From Toxoplasma gondii ME49 (lineage: Eukaryota > Apicomplexa > Conoidasida > Eucoccidiorida > Sarcocystidae), in the NCBI RefSeq assembly GCF_000006565.2, contig NC_031469.1, positions 372,001 through 436,000 of the forward strand: DNA of 64,000 nucleotides. The letters are read 5' to 3'. The translations under genes were made by a program, and so were the position numbers. Shown here piece by piece: positions 26,218-37,800 of this stretch; the stretch's first letter is position 1, and every line of letters begins with the position of its first letter. A model generated the notes under the pieces. That model was not told the origin of the DNA, did no database searches, and was given only the letters and a program-made list of their open reading frames with translations.

Positions 26218-29078
26218 AAACGATTTGGAAAGGTGTGCGACACGCGCTACAAATCTGAAGAGTTCAGGAAACGAAACGGAGCTGTAGAAAAGGTATTTCC
26301 ACGAACGAAACAGTCTGAGAGAAGAAAGAACTGTAGAAAAAACAAAGCAGACAGTGGAACTGGGAAGAGTCGAGCGCGGGGTTTGTCTCTGCCAAAGCGT
26401 GAAAGGTTTCAGAAAAGCGTTTCCTTCTGGAAACGGAGCGACCCAGCACGGGTAGATACCCCGAACAGAAGTTTACAGCCGAGAAAGAGAGGAGACATCT
26501 GAAGAGTGAACTGGCAGTGAGCCGCAGCAGGCACTTGGAAAAGCGTAGACGCTGCAGTGTGAAGAGTTCTCCACAACAGCCGTCAGACGTCTCTGGAGAG
26601 GGACAGCAAACGACCGGGAAGGAATGGTGGAGCAAAATAGGAGGTTCTGAGACAGGAAGACACCCATACAGCCTGTGAGTGTAACTGGGAATCCATACAG
26701 GACGCTTCTGAGATAAATTACAGAAAAACAACGCTCAACAATTCAAGGAAGGGACGTTCTGAGAAACGTTGGTGCTGAACCCCTGGGAGCAGTGTCAGGA
26801 ACTCGGGAATGAAGTAAAACTCTTCTCTCGATCTTTTAGCCTGTTCCACCAACGGAAAGGTACAGAAACAAGGAGTCTAGAAAGCAGCAGCCACTCATAT
26901 GTCCTTTCGGCGACTTGTAAGAATGCGCAAACGGGGAAAAGGTGGACAGAACTGGACAGTTGCATGCACCGCGGATTTGCCCGCGGGTCTAACCGCAGCG
27001 GTCCTCGGCCTTTTTGCAAAGAAACGGAGAAAAAGAAAAGACACTCTACGATTCTGACAGTGAGAATCGTCCAGTCTTTGGGGGTTCACTTTTTTCTTCT
27101 AAGCAACAGGAATCTGTCGATGGAACAAGAGCAAGTTTACCAACAGGGAACTGGTTGAGGCGCCGCATGCAGCAAGAAAGCTATTCTTGAACCATCGACA
27201 AAATGCGGTCGATATATAGTTCCGGTGCATTTTCTGCTTGTGGATTTCAGCGAAAATTAAGGCCCATTTAAAGGACAAGAAACAATGGTTTTGCAAACAG
27301 TTTACGTGAGTTCTGCTGAGACTCCAGCAAGTCGACAATTCCCCCAGACACCTTGGTTTCCGGAAAATTAGCACTTTCTCTGCTTTCGGTGTAGAGAAAC
27401 CAAGAAGCAAGGTGAGCAGATTTGACGGATCCACCCTCTAGATCCACGGGTTTATTCTGAAAGCTTCTGATGGACGTCGGCCACAGGCATTCCAAACGGA
27501 TTCCTCTTCCCAGGGAATTAGACTAGTGAAGATAACGGAAATGGTTCGCGTTACCAGCTCACCGAAAGGTTTTTGAACCAGAATCACTGCCTTTCTTACG
27601 ATGCGAGCTCTGAAACGTCGCGGGTCACTTCCTTTTCTTGTCTTGCCACTGTTTTCTGACGTGACATATCCGAAGTTCGTGGCAGACGCCCGAACGGATC
27701 CAGCGCTCGATTCGGTAAAAAGACGCACACACTCCACATTTCTCTAACTGTAGAGACCATTCAGTACGCTCCTTGTTTTTGAAACGTACAAATATAGCAA
27801 ACCGCTCGGGAATTCTATCTTCCGTCCTTGGTATCCACAAGTCTTGAGGTCACCAGCGAAATGTGGATGCATTTTTGCATGCTGTTTAGCGCAAGCTGCC
27901 CGATTGATTCAGGGACTCGGGGTTCGCGACTTCCGTAGCAACCACTGTGATTTACCACTCGAGTAGCTTTCTGCTTTTGCCGCCCGTTCGCATCTGGCTG
28001 TAAAGGCAAAGCCACTCTCGTTCACTCCACGATTCGCTTAACAATCTTCAGACTCACTGTTCTGCAGTTGTGAACGGTCTAAAAACCTAACGGGACAGCT
28101 CCACGCCGCGTTTTTTGCGCGAAAATTGGGAAGGAAATATCCGTTTCCAAAGTGAACGTGGAGACCATTCCGCAACAAAGTCCGATTCACAGACTGAAAA
28201 ATCTGCCTCGAGGGTACGAGGTGGTCTTCTGCCTGGAACTTGAACGTTTGTGTTTTCGGATCTACTTCTGCTCGGCTTCTCATGGCCGCTACAAGAAGCG
28301 CACTACGACGAGAGGTCCCGGCGTATGCTTGAGACGCCACATGCGTCGGCATGGAGAAGTTCAAAAGACGGATCCTTGAGTGCAGAGCAGAGCCCTGTCG
28401 TTGAAGGGCAGTCAACAAGACTAATTGCGATATTGCGAACGCGGAAAAAACGCGAGTTCTGCGGTTCAATGGTAAAGCACAGCGGGAAAAGCCTCCTGCA
28501 AAGGCAGCCAAAACGCCTGGAATTACTTGTAGACGCTTCCTTACGTCTCCCGCATCGAGTGACGAAGCTTCCAAGGGAAGTGAAATGCCGCTGCACGCGC
28601 GAGGAACCCTCGCTAACGGACAAAACGGAGAAATGGACGAAAAAAAGAAGCCACACGGAAACTCGAGGCAGACGAGGAATCTAGAGGAAGTCAAAAGTGC
28701 CAAAACACGAAGAAGCGACATCCACGCAAAAAACGTCCCCTCTGTCGATCGTTTGTCCCTCATTTTCACCAGTTCTGAATTCAGTCAAATTGCACAAATG
28801 CGAAAACTGCTCTGCAGATGCTCCCGAGAAACGTCGGACACTGTCTGTCCACCTAAATTCCGACGACGCGACCTTTCCTCAATCGATCTCTTGCAGCGAA
28901 ACTCTCTCACGCGTTTCCCTCTTCCAACTCGGTGCGTTTCGTGCCTTCTCGAATTCTCTTCTTGCTAAAGGCACACTCACTTTTTCCGCTCGCGATCTCT
29001 GCACTTCATTTTCAAAGGGACGACGCAAAGTTCCTCAGCCTGTCAGAAACCGCGAAAGTCCTCAGAGTCTCTGATATA
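26218..29078. other. Gene-free region between the MCTS1 and phosphatase genes
   Basis: Both flanking genes are on the minus strand, so this holds the MCTS1 promoter and the phosphatase 3' UTR. The largest frame (complement 28038-28769, 243 codons) lies 310 bases downstream of the phosphatase stop. It has no recognisable domain and overlaps long frames on the other strand, so it is more likely UTR than a gene. Nothing else seen. Confidence 0.45.
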
Positions 29079-32000
29079 TCAGACTTTCTCTCGCCTCCAC
29101 ACCGGTCGCCGAGTGGCTGCGCAGTGCCTGCCTTCGGCAGTCGCTCTGCGCTTTCTTTCCGGCAACAAACTCGAGCTCGAACTTCTAAAATAAACATCTG
29201 TTTTACTTCTTTCTCGACTTCCCGAGTGAGAACCTCCTCTACTTCTGTCTCGACTTCTGCCGTGCGAATCTTTTCGACCTCTTTCTGGACTTCTCGAGTA
29301 GGAACCTCTGCCATCTCTTTCTGGACTTCTCGAGAAGGAATTTCTTTCATCTCTTTCCGGACTTTTCGAGTGAGAACTTCTTCCACTTCCTTCTTCAGAC
29401 CCAGACACTCGTACCCCTTCTCCTCGCGAGCACCTCCGAAACACAGCTTCGCCTCTTCTCCATTGTTCTGACTCTCTCTCTGTGTCTTTGTTCCATTGCT
29501 TCGTTTCCCTTTCACTCGAAATGGACGTCTCTCGAGAAGACGACTGCCGCGACTCTCGCTCCGCGCGTCGACGCGCCAGGCTCTCTCGAGCAAGTGTCCA
29601 GCCGTTCTGTCTCCTCACTCCATCCTCGCTGTCACTGCAAGAGACGCGTCTGCACGTTCTCCACTCGCGTCTGTCTTTGTCGTTTCCACGCTTCGATCCT
29701 CTCCGTCGTCCCCATGCGTCCGCGGCGCCTCGACTGCTTTCAGCTTCGCTTCGAGGACCAGAAGACGACCGACTCCGACGACCTCTCTCTCTGTGATTCG
29801 CCACCTCTCGGCTGTCTCTCCACCGCGCGACTGGACTATTCGCCTCGCGTCTCCGAACTCTCTCTGGCGAGGGCGAAGAAGAGGTCCGACGCGTTCTTGC
29901 GCCGTCTGCTCCCAGGCACCGACTGCTGCCGGCTGCGCCTCCAGAGCTTCTGCAGTGGGCGTCTCCTCTCGCTTCTCCCTCGCTGTCGGCTGAGACACTC
30001 CGCGACGAAGGCCGACGCACGAGTCCATCCCGCCCGCGCGTCGGACGCCTCCGTTCCTTCACGAAGGCGACTTCGTCCGCGTCCGACTCGCGAGAAGAAT
30101 CCGACGAGGCCCTCCGTCTCGTTCCATCTGTCGACGCCAAGGCGGCCGACGCCAGATCCAGAGAACGACGTCGGTCAGAGTCCGGAAAGCAAGCGTCTTC
30201 TCGCTCTCGCTTGCGACCAACGTGCAGAAGGGGAGAAGCGCAGGTTGTCGCAGGAGCCTCAGATTCAGGCTTCGAGTTCGCCGCAGGAGCCGAGAACAGA
30301 GACTTCTTCCCTGGAGAGGAGCATGCGCAAAGTCTCTCCGCGGAACGGAAGCACCGCGAACTGCTCGCAGCCGATGCGCTCGCAGTCGAGGGACGCGGCT
30401 CAGATTCTGTACAACGCTTCTTCGGCAAGGCCCCGAACAGCGGCGGAGGAACCCACGGAGATTTCAGACGAGGGCGGTCATCGACAGAGACAGAACACGA
30501 TGGCGAGCGCGAGAAGACGACAACGGAAGGGGACCTCGAGCGTGACCGCGTCGAGTCCTCGCCGTTCACCTGGAAATTCCTCTCTTCTCTGCTCTTTCCT
30601 TTGCGTGTATCGAGAACCTCGTCTTCTCGCCTAGCTGCCTTCTCCTGCTCAGCCTCGAGGTGCTCTTCTGTCTGATCTACACCTCGTCTGTCTACTTCAA
30701 CGTCTGAGCTGACTCTGTCCAAGTCGTTTTCTCCCGTTCTCCTCTCGCCGTCATTCTTGTCTTGTGCAGCCTGGCCTTCCCTCGCGGTAGCGCTGAGGGT
30801 ACCAGACAGTCGAAAGCGGCTACGCTTCTTCTCTCCTCCCGGTGCGGTCTCACCCTCGTCTGAAAGAAGTCGATCTTCTTCCACCCCAGGGCGCTTCTCT
30901 TCCCGTTCCCAAGGACCTGCGGGAGAGACGAAATCTTCCTTCTCGAAAGAAATACATCTTCCGCCCTCCTGCTCTCGACGCACAGATTCGATTTGTTCCG
31001 TTTTCCTCACTTTCGAAGACTCCTTGTCGTCTCCCGTGAAGTCGTCCTCCCCAACTCTCTCCCCGGGAGCTGGAAACTGAGGCCCAATCACAACGCCTTC
31101 ACTCCGTCCGCGAGTCTCTCCCTCGTTCTTCTCGGCTTCCCCGCTGCTCCGCGAATCATCTTCTCCCCGCCGGTCCGGGTCTTTCAGACTTGACGCACAG
31201 ACGCCTTCCTCGCCGCCGCCTCCTTCCGAGCGACCCGCTGTCTCCACCCGGACGCTCTCGGGGCCTGTGTGGGGCCTTGCGGGGCCCACCACCCTGCGGG
31301 AGGCGGCGGCGACAGCCTGGGCGTTGGCGGCTGCGGCGAAGGCTCTGCGACTGGAGGCGAGTCGCCTTTCATGTTCGAGCAAAGCGTCCGGGTCATGCCT
31401 GGCATCTGCGAGAGAGAACTCGACGGCGTTCTCCGGGTACGCGCCAGAGGCTTTGAGGTCTGCATGCAGTTCCCGCAGTTGCCGCATGAAGGCGTCGTTC
31501 GGCTTCGCCACCGGCCTGTTCACCTGGATGAGGGCGACTGCATCCTCAACAGACATCTTGAAGAAGCGAATGAGGTACGACGCGACCATCGCGACGGACC
31601 GCGAGACACCCTGGTTGCAGTGGACGAGGACGTTTCCACTCTCGCGGATTCGGACGCGCTCCATGAGCTCCCAGAAACGCTCAAAGTGCCGCGCGAGGCG
31701 TTCCGTCCCGTTGTCCACCATGTCCAGGCGGTGGTACTCCAGAGGCCTGAAGGCCCCCGGAGCCACGCAGTCCCCCAGGGGCGAGGCCCGCCCGGGGCCG
31801 CGGGCCGAGAGGGCCTGCCGAGGGTGGTGGTAGTTCGGGACGCCGCCGCTCGCAACCTCAGGGGTGCAGTTGATCACGTACGCGATTTGCCGCTGCCGCA
31901 GCAGCGGCAAGTTCTTTGCCAAGTCTTTGTCCCCGACAAAAATCCACGAGAAGGAACGGAAATCCAGAGGAGGGTACAGCGAAATGCGCGCACGCGGAGG

Positions 32001-32114
32001 CGACACTGCCATCGCGCCCCTGCGGAAAGCGGTTCGGCGGGTGGGGCAGAGGCACCTTCGACAAGGTCTGAAGGGGGAAGGAGCTGGGTCGAGTGAACGA
32101 CTGTTTTGCGACAT
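29079..32114 (-). CDS. Dual-specificity protein phosphatase with long Ser/Arg-rich (RS-like) tail, 1011 aa, intronless
   Basis: A single open frame. I chose the ATG at 32114 (MSQNSRSLDP); the frame stays open upstream to 32294, and MAVSPP at 32012 is also possible. The phosphatase domain (residues about 45-220) has WIFVGDKDLAKNLPLLRQ, a candidate general acid Asp134 in LDMVDNGTERLARHF, the P-loop VHCNQGVSRSVAMVASYLIR with nucleophile Cys166 and Arg172, and NRPVAKPNDAFMRQL, all typical of the VHR/MKP class that dephosphorylates phospho-Tyr and phospho-Ser/Thr. The remaining 780 residues are charged low complexity with many Arg-Ser and Ser-Pro pairs, ending in five 12-residue repeats of the type SxSRSPERDxRx. 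Animal and plant RS-tailed proteins mostly act in pre-mRNA splicing, so a nuclear-speckle location is a fair inference. An RS tail on a phosphatase is unusual. Catalytic residues look intact. Confidence 0.85.
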   Translation of the reverse strand: MSQNSRSLDPAPSPFRPCRRCLCPTRRTAFRRGAMAVSPPRARISLYPPLDFRSFSWIFVGDKDLAKNLPLLRQRQIAYVINCTPEVASGGVPNYHHPRQALSARGPGRASPLGDCVAPGAFRPLEYHRLDMVDNGTERLARHFERFWELMERVRIRESGNVLVHCNQGVSRSVAMVASYLIRFFKMSVEDAVALIQVNRPVAKPNDAFMRQLRELHADLKASGAYPENAVEFSLADARHDPDALLEHERRLASSRRAFAAAANAQAVAAASRRVVGPARPHTGPESVRVETAGRSEGGGGEEGVCASSLKDPDRRGEDDSRSSGEAEKNEGETRGRSEGVVIGPQFPAPGERVGEDDFTGDDKESSKVRKTEQIESVRREQEGGRCISFEKEDFVSPAGPWEREEKRPGVEEDRLLSDEGETAPGGEKKRSRFRLSGTLSATAREGQAAQDKNDGERRTGENDLDRVSSDVEVDRRGVDQTEEHLEAEQEKAARREDEVLDTRKGKSREERNFQVNGEDSTRSRSRSPSVVVFSRSPSCSVSVDDRPRLKSPWVPPPLFGALPKKRCTESEPRPSTASASAASSSRCFRSAERLCACSSPGKKSLFSAPAANSKPESEAPATTCASPLLHVGRKREREDACFPDSDRRRSLDLASAALASTDGTRRRASSDSSRESDADEVAFVKERRRPTRGRDGLVRRPSSRSVSADSEGEARGDAHCRSSGGAAGSSRCLGADGARTRRTSSSPSPERVRRREANSPVARWRDSREVANHRERGRRSRSSSGPRSEAESSRGAADAWGRRRGSKRGNDKDRREWRTCRRVSCSDSEDGVRRQNGWTLARESLARRRAERESRQSSSRETSISSERETKQWNKDTERESEQWRRGEAVFRRCSRGEGVRVSGSEEGSGRSSHSKSPERDERNSFSRSPERDGRGSYSRSPERGRKDSHGRSRDRSRGGSHSGSRERSKTDVYFRSSSSSLLPERKRRATAEGRHCAATRRPVWRREKV
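29196..29375 (-). repeat. Five 36-bp tandem repeats encoding SRSPERD-type units
   Basis: In the phosphatase frame the 180 bases read as five 12-residue units (SHSKSPERDERN, SFSRSPERDGRG, SYSRSPERGRKD, SHGRSRDRSRGG, SHSGSRERSKTD), i.e. residues about 914-973. The first three units are closest to each other; the last two have drifted. Confidence 0.85.
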
Positions 32115-32423
32115 ACAAGAGGAAAGAGACTGGGTGGCGAGGAGAGGGTGAGAAAAGGCAGGCGTGGATGGTGTCGGAATGGATTTTGGGAGGTGATAGA
32201 CAAAAAATGCAACGGGGAACAACTGTAAGACGGGGGAAAAGGGGGTTTGAAAGAGACAGACGGAAGAGAGGGGCCGAAGAAACAGAAGAGACACGCGCCA
32301 GAGAAGAAGGGGGCGGGAGACAGGAGATTAAACGGTTGAACTCGACGCGTTCAACCCAGCGCGTCTGGCATAATTGAAGGCGAACAGAAACACCTGCTGC
32401 AGACTCAATCTCTGTCGTTAAGT

Positions 32424-32546
32424 ATGTGGCTTTTCCGCGACGACGCGGAGAGCAGCGATACGGACAAAAAGGCCTCGGCTTCCTCGCACGATGGAAAAGA
32501 ATCTGGCGAAGGGAAACGCACGAACGGCGCAGCGCGACAGGTCCCA
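32424..32546 (+). CDS. First exon of an unidentified small gene
   Basis: The ATG at 32424 opens 41 codons (MWLFRDDAESSDTDKKASAS and on, Ser/Lys/Asp-rich) up to a textbook donor CCCA|GTAAGT, phase 0. It lies 310 bases from the divergently read phosphatase start, so the two may share a promoter. Two downstream acceptors are possible. TTTTCCAG before 32804 would end the protein after four residues (KKKS). GTGGCAG before 32857 would add about 38 Ser-rich residues. A longer frame after 32857 (DVHQLTHALGFFTKRSLAPG) looks more protein-like but is out of phase with this exon. No family recognised; the exon itself is more secure than the rest. Confidence 0.4.
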
Positions 32547-33253
32547 GTAAGTTTGCCTTTTTTGAAACGCGACGGGCCTAAGAACTCCGAAGCTGGCCGT
32601 GGGTAAGGGACGAGACTGGCAAGAAAAAAGGTACAGACAAGGCGAATCGGTGGATGGGTCAGAAGCAACTCGTGAAAGAGACGTTTCGCCACGGGTCAGT
32701 CCAGTCTCTCAAGCAAAAACGGGGAACGCGGAGGAAGGGGCGCCGGGTTCAGGGAGAGACACGCGTCAAGAGAAGCCGACGCGACAGAGAGGTCCGTTTT
32801 CCAGAAAAAGAAAAGTTAAACTGGAGTAAGCCGCGTTTTTGTGCGTCATGTGGCAGGCGTTGACTCTGTCGTCGACGTCCACCAGCTCACGCATGCACTC
32901 GGTTTTTTCACGAAAAGAAGTCTTGCCCCTGGCCAAGCCTTCCACGCAGGCTTCCTCGTTCGGCCGCCCTTAAGTTCGCCTATCCTCTACGATTCTTTCC
33001 CCGGCAGATTTTGCGTTTTTCCACTCGTAAAAACCGTTCAACAACCCTCAACTTGTTTCCCGAGAGGACCGCAAGTCAGTCGTGCGGTGTCTGTACACCC
33101 GAACATCTCCTGGGCGTATCTTGCCGGAGCCGACTGGGGCACCCCCGCGGCATCGCACAAGTCTGAGTTTGATTTTCCGCGTTTTTCGTGCCTGCGCCTT
33201 CGCGTCTCTTCGATTTCCTCTTTCTTGTTTTTTTCCCACTAATCGCCACGACC

Positions 33254-34852
33254 ATGGCGTTCGCTTCCGTCTGCGCCAAGCTACCTGCCCTCGCCCGCGG
33301 GTCGGTCGGCAAACCCATGGCCGCCACTCTGCTCGCGCAAAACTCCGCATGGCGCGTCTTCAACAGACCTTTCAGCGGCTACGATGGCCAGCCCGTGACC
33401 AGCGAGCAACTTATCAAAAAGTCTGACGACTGGGTGATCGAGGAAACAAACTTCTGTCTTGGGCGCACTGCGGTAAGTCTGGTCCGCGACTGCGAGACCC
33501 CTGGGTGCGGCAAAAACTGCCAGCTTCGATGCTCTTACTCACACATCACATAGAGTGCCGTAAAGTGGCCTTCACCTACGATGAACCTTAATGCGTTCGA
33601 TTTCTGTCGACGAGCACGGGAACTGCTCCCCCCATCCCTTGTGCTGCATTGACCTATAAGGACCGACAAGCAGTTTCAGCACAGCTGGCACCGGGAGAAA
33701 AAAACACTGTTGGCAGCAGTCGATCCGCCGGGGAAAGATACTACGAAGCACAGGGCGGCAGGAAGAGCTCAATCCGCGGGGCATGGAAATCCATCTTTTG
33801 AGAACGCCAGATGCGACTCGATATCCTTCTGTGGCTCTTCCTGGCTGTTTCTCGTGTACTTTCGTCCTGCCGTCATTCCAGGAAGAGGCCCACTTGGAAC
33901 AAGTTTTCGACACACAGCAAACACGAGACAGATAAGGTGTGTGCTGAATTTGTGTCGTCTAGGACGAGGTCGACAGGTTCAGATGTTGCAGGTCTCATTT
34001 GAATCCCCGTTCTCGTTTATTAGCAACGTGACGGTTTCTGAAGCGAAAAAGCTAAACGCCCTGTCCACAGGCGTACTCTGTGAGTGGCTACCGCTGGCTT
34101 TCGCTTCTGTGGTCTACGGCTCCTTTCCACGTCGCCTTCCCGTGGTGACGCGCACCTCCGAGGAGCTTCCCCTTTGCTGTCAAAGTGCCTTTGCCTCTCC
34201 TCTGTATGTTTCTTGCTTCAAACAGCCTCTCCGTTTCAAGGAGACGGACGACTTGGCGCACAGAGTTCTCCACGTGATGGACTCGCAGCTCGTGAAGATG
34301 CACACCCGTCTGAGAGACGGCACATGCATCCCCGTCATGGGCCTCTACATTCTCGACGTCGTGGACAAGCCGACCCCTCTCCATCAGTTCGTCGTAAGAA
34401 ATATCTGCAAACTCTCTCGATCTCAGAAGCAGCCCTCCGCGCTCGTGCGCATGCCTCCCTGTCCCGTCAGCGCATGTCCAGCCTCGGCCAGGCGTCTCGG
34501 CTCGCTCCACACAGTGGAACTACGTAACAATAACCGAAGTTTTCGTAGCCAGCCAGAAACTCTCCTCGCCTTTCTCACCATATATACAAGTGTAGAGAAA
34601 GAGACATTCACCTATGCATATATATATATATATATATGTTGTTTGTATGCTGATACGTGTGTGTAAGGTTGCATCCAGGACTAGATTGTGTTCTGTGTCA
34701 GTGTGTGCGAGGGGTCAATTTGGAATCCGTGGTTTCTCATGGAAAATGTTTTTTCTCAGGAACCGCCTCTGTTGAAGTGGACCTGGGATCACACGTACTC
34801 GGAGGCGTACGAGGACAAGCCGTCGGCAGAGGCATCGCCTAAAAAGAAATGA
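33254..34852 (+). CDS. Small conserved-looking, probably mitochondrial protein, 159 aa, 3 exons
   Basis: Exons 33254-33472, 34226-34393 and 34760-34852, all joined in phase 0 with strong sites (GCG|GTAAGT, GTC|GTAAGA, TTTTTTCTCAG). The first 40 residues are rich in Ala, Arg, Lys and Ser and lack acidic residues (start MAFASVCAKLPALARGSVGK), a typical mitochondrial import presequence. Asp and Glu appear only afterwards. The mature part is compact and free of low complexity (WVIEETNFCLG, FKETDDLAHRVLHVMDSQLV, LLKWTWDHTYSEAYED), with no membrane segment, and ends in KKK. That profile suits a small soluble subunit of a mitochondrial complex. Apicomplexan respiratory complexes and ATP synthase have many lineage-specific subunits of this kind, but I cannot assign it to one. 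Intron 2 holds a TA microsatellite near 34616. Confidence 0.68.
34616..34637. repeat. Short (TA)n tract in an intron
   Basis: GCATATATATATATATATAT inside intron 34394-34759 of the mitochondrial-type gene. Confidence 0.8.
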
Positions 34853-37800
34853 GAGAAACCATGCAAAGAAGATAAAAAGAAGGCGAGCTGAGGAGAAACG
34901 CCGGCGCACCGTTTGTGCATGTCCATGACACCGTTCACGAAAAAAGAGCGGAGAAAAGAAAGTCAAAGACATGGGAGGCTGCAAGAAGAAAGGCGTCTCC
35001 ATCTGGACTGATGTGGCATGATTGACGTCCTCACAGAAGTCCCCCTCGTTATTTCTCTGTTTCTTTCTCTTGTGTGTTTTTCTTCCGTTTTTATCCTGGA
35101 ACAGAGGGTGTGTGTGTTGTGGACGGTCTTCGCGCTCTTTGTCTCACCACTACGTGAAGAAAGGAGGCACCCCTCTGTCGAGGAGGGTTCGAATGTCGGC
35201 GCGAAAACAGCCATGCGAGTGAGTCTTTTGCGACTTGATAAAGACTCGCGATTCACAGAGAAAAGAGGAGCAGAACAGACAGATGCGCCGATCTTGCCAT
35301 CAGATACTTCCAGAGCGTGTACGGCTGCACGGAACGGAACAGACCTCCAGACCCAGAAGTGACTACTCTGTTTAGTTCCTCGGGGTAGTCACATGCAACG
35401 AACAGTCGAAGAGATAGAGCAAGTTCTATAGGATATCTGACAGAATACCACCTAGGATACTGAATAGGACTCCATCTGGGAGATAAAGACGGCCAAATTC
35501 TTTCCACTGTTTGCGTTCTCGGTGCCCTGGCGCCGCAGCGACGAGCAGCTCTCCAGAGAAGATCGCGTTTGGGGTGTAACGACACTAGGGGAGCAGCACG
35601 CAAAGAGGTTACACGCTTTTCCAGGTTTTCACTGGGGAAAAATTCGGGGTTTTGATTCGTTTTGGCGATTCACCTCGAAGCGCAACCGAAGAAAATCTCG
35701 GAGAAGTTTGTCACTCAGGAAGTCGGAAAGTCCGGTTTGAGTCGGTCGCTTCGAATCTCTTCTCTCTGCTTTTTCCTAGTCGACTCGAGAAGCCTCGGAC
35801 TTGCATCCACTTCTTTTTCTTTCACAAGAGGTCCCCTCTCTTCATCAGCTGGTCTCCGTCCGTTTTGACGGAAGTTGTGACTACAGCAACCACCAAAGAT
35901 CGACAACCTAAGACTGTTCGACATGAAAACAGAGTGTGAGCACCTGTGGCCATTTGACTGTGTAGAATTGTTCGAGGCTGCACGACTGAGTCATCATTCG
36001 GTGGTGGCGTTTAGGCTGAACACTTCTGGGTTGCGAATCATCTGTATTTACAGAGACAACGCCTTGCGTTTTCTACACTACATGGTCTCGCTGTGATCTC
36101 TGTGTTCGTACAGCTCTCACGCCCCATCCATCCGCAGTTCCCGTTCAGTTTCGATCCTTGAGACGAACGAAGACGCTTCTCTGTGCACGCGCATTTCTGC
36201 CCTGTACAGCTTCGTTTTACCCTCCTCTTTTGTCTTCGGCGTCTCCGAATGGTCTTGCCTCGCTCTCTTTCGATGGCGTATCCACCAGGGGAGCGCGTTT
36301 CCGTTATTTCTACCTGAACGCGCGGAAAGTGTGATTCGTCTCTGTTTTCGCAAGAGGGTCTCCGTTCTCTTTTTCGCGGAGGACATGCCCCACCGCTGTG
36401 TACACGCTCACAGAAGGACCAGACCGTTAAGCGAGATACCCACAGAACAGACTTGTTTTTCTCTCGGTAGTTTGAATAGATGCTGGCACGGAAGCTGCAC
36501 CTTTGTAACGTTGACTCTGCATTTCTCGGACTGTGAAAAAAGGCGTCGAGTCCACCAGAAAGCGAACTAGAGAGAGTAGAGAGCGTGTGGAATTCGCCAT
36601 GTGGAAACTGGATTCTTGGAGGAGGTTCTTCATTTGCACCGTGAATCCGCGCAGATGCACAGAGGAACACAATCCATTCCTGCCCGTTTCGTAACCTACT
36701 TGACAGCCCAGAACCAAAGTGAGGCTCATGTACCGTTTGCGTACAACGGTTTTTGCGTTTCTACAGTGAAAGACTGTACACCTCCGCCACTTAACGTGGT
36801 GTCCCCCATGAAGAGCACAGCAGAACTTGGGTCATGAATGGAGAACTTCGAGATGTAGACAAGAAAAGAACAGGAAAAAGGCTAAGCGCCAGAGGCATGC
36901 AGGCACACACACGGCCTACACGAGACATTACAAACCGGGTGTCTTCTGCTCACAGGTGGTCGTGGCGTTGAGAGGGCTGGCATGGAATTTTAAAACGGAA
37001 AGTCTTGAAGCTTTTCCCTCGCTTCCCGGGTTCCTTTTTTCTTCGGCGTCCCTTTGAAGCGGTGAGAAAGACGAGAAGGTGAGGTCCAAAAAAAACGCGG
37101 CACTTCACGAACGCGAGAGACTCCAACGTTCCCCCGGGTGTACATGTGCGGACGGAGGGTCTGTGCCGTTCGGCGCATGCGTTCGTTGGGGTCACTTTTT
37201 GAGAGTCGCTCTCTCCTCTCGCGGCAGGAGAACGCTGGATCGCTTTCCGTTTCTTGGTTTCTCTTTTGTTTTCTCTCTCTGGACACCCTCCTCTTCGCTG
37301 ACGCCTCATCGAAGCCTCGAACTTCCTCCCATATCCTTTTCCCCGCCAATTCGCTCCCGAGCCGCGCGCCCCTTCCGTTTTTGGCCTTCAGGTGAAGTCC
37401 ACCGGGAGAACCGGCGGTTTCCTGGGCGAACTTTGACGGCAAACGGAGGCGTTTTCCCGCGGCTCTCGTCCGCCACGCGCGTGCTTTCTCGGAGGACGCG
37501 ACGCACTGAACAACAGACCGAGAGAGAGAGTGAGCTGCGTGTGGAGAGCGAAACTCACTCGTGGTCCGTTTTTTCCCTGCTTCCTTTCTGCCCGGCTTCC
37601 CACCACGCAAGCGGCCATTCAAATTCTCCGTCGTTTCGCCTTCAAATCGTGAGATCCTCTCTGTCCTGGAGGACGGCTTTCAGAGGCTGACGCCCGCGAC
37701 GACGCCGAAACATCTCCCGTTCCGCCGCAGGAGCCCGTCAACCTTTTTTTGTGTGTACCGCGTGGAAGTCTTTTAGACGCGGTCGAACACAAGACTCGCA

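Noticed and set aside
28038..28769. 243-codon minus-strand open frame downstream of the phosphatase
   Set aside because: No domain or splice context, and long frames overlap it on the other strand; most likely 3' UTR.
29482..31833. Several long plus-strand frames opposite the phosphatase
   Set aside because: Mirror frames of a biased Arg/Ser/Glu codon composition; the minus frame holds the catalytic motif.
37079..37690. 204-codon plus frame before delta-COP
   Set aside because: Pyrimidine-rich 5' UTR-like sequence with an antisense frame of equal length; no domain.
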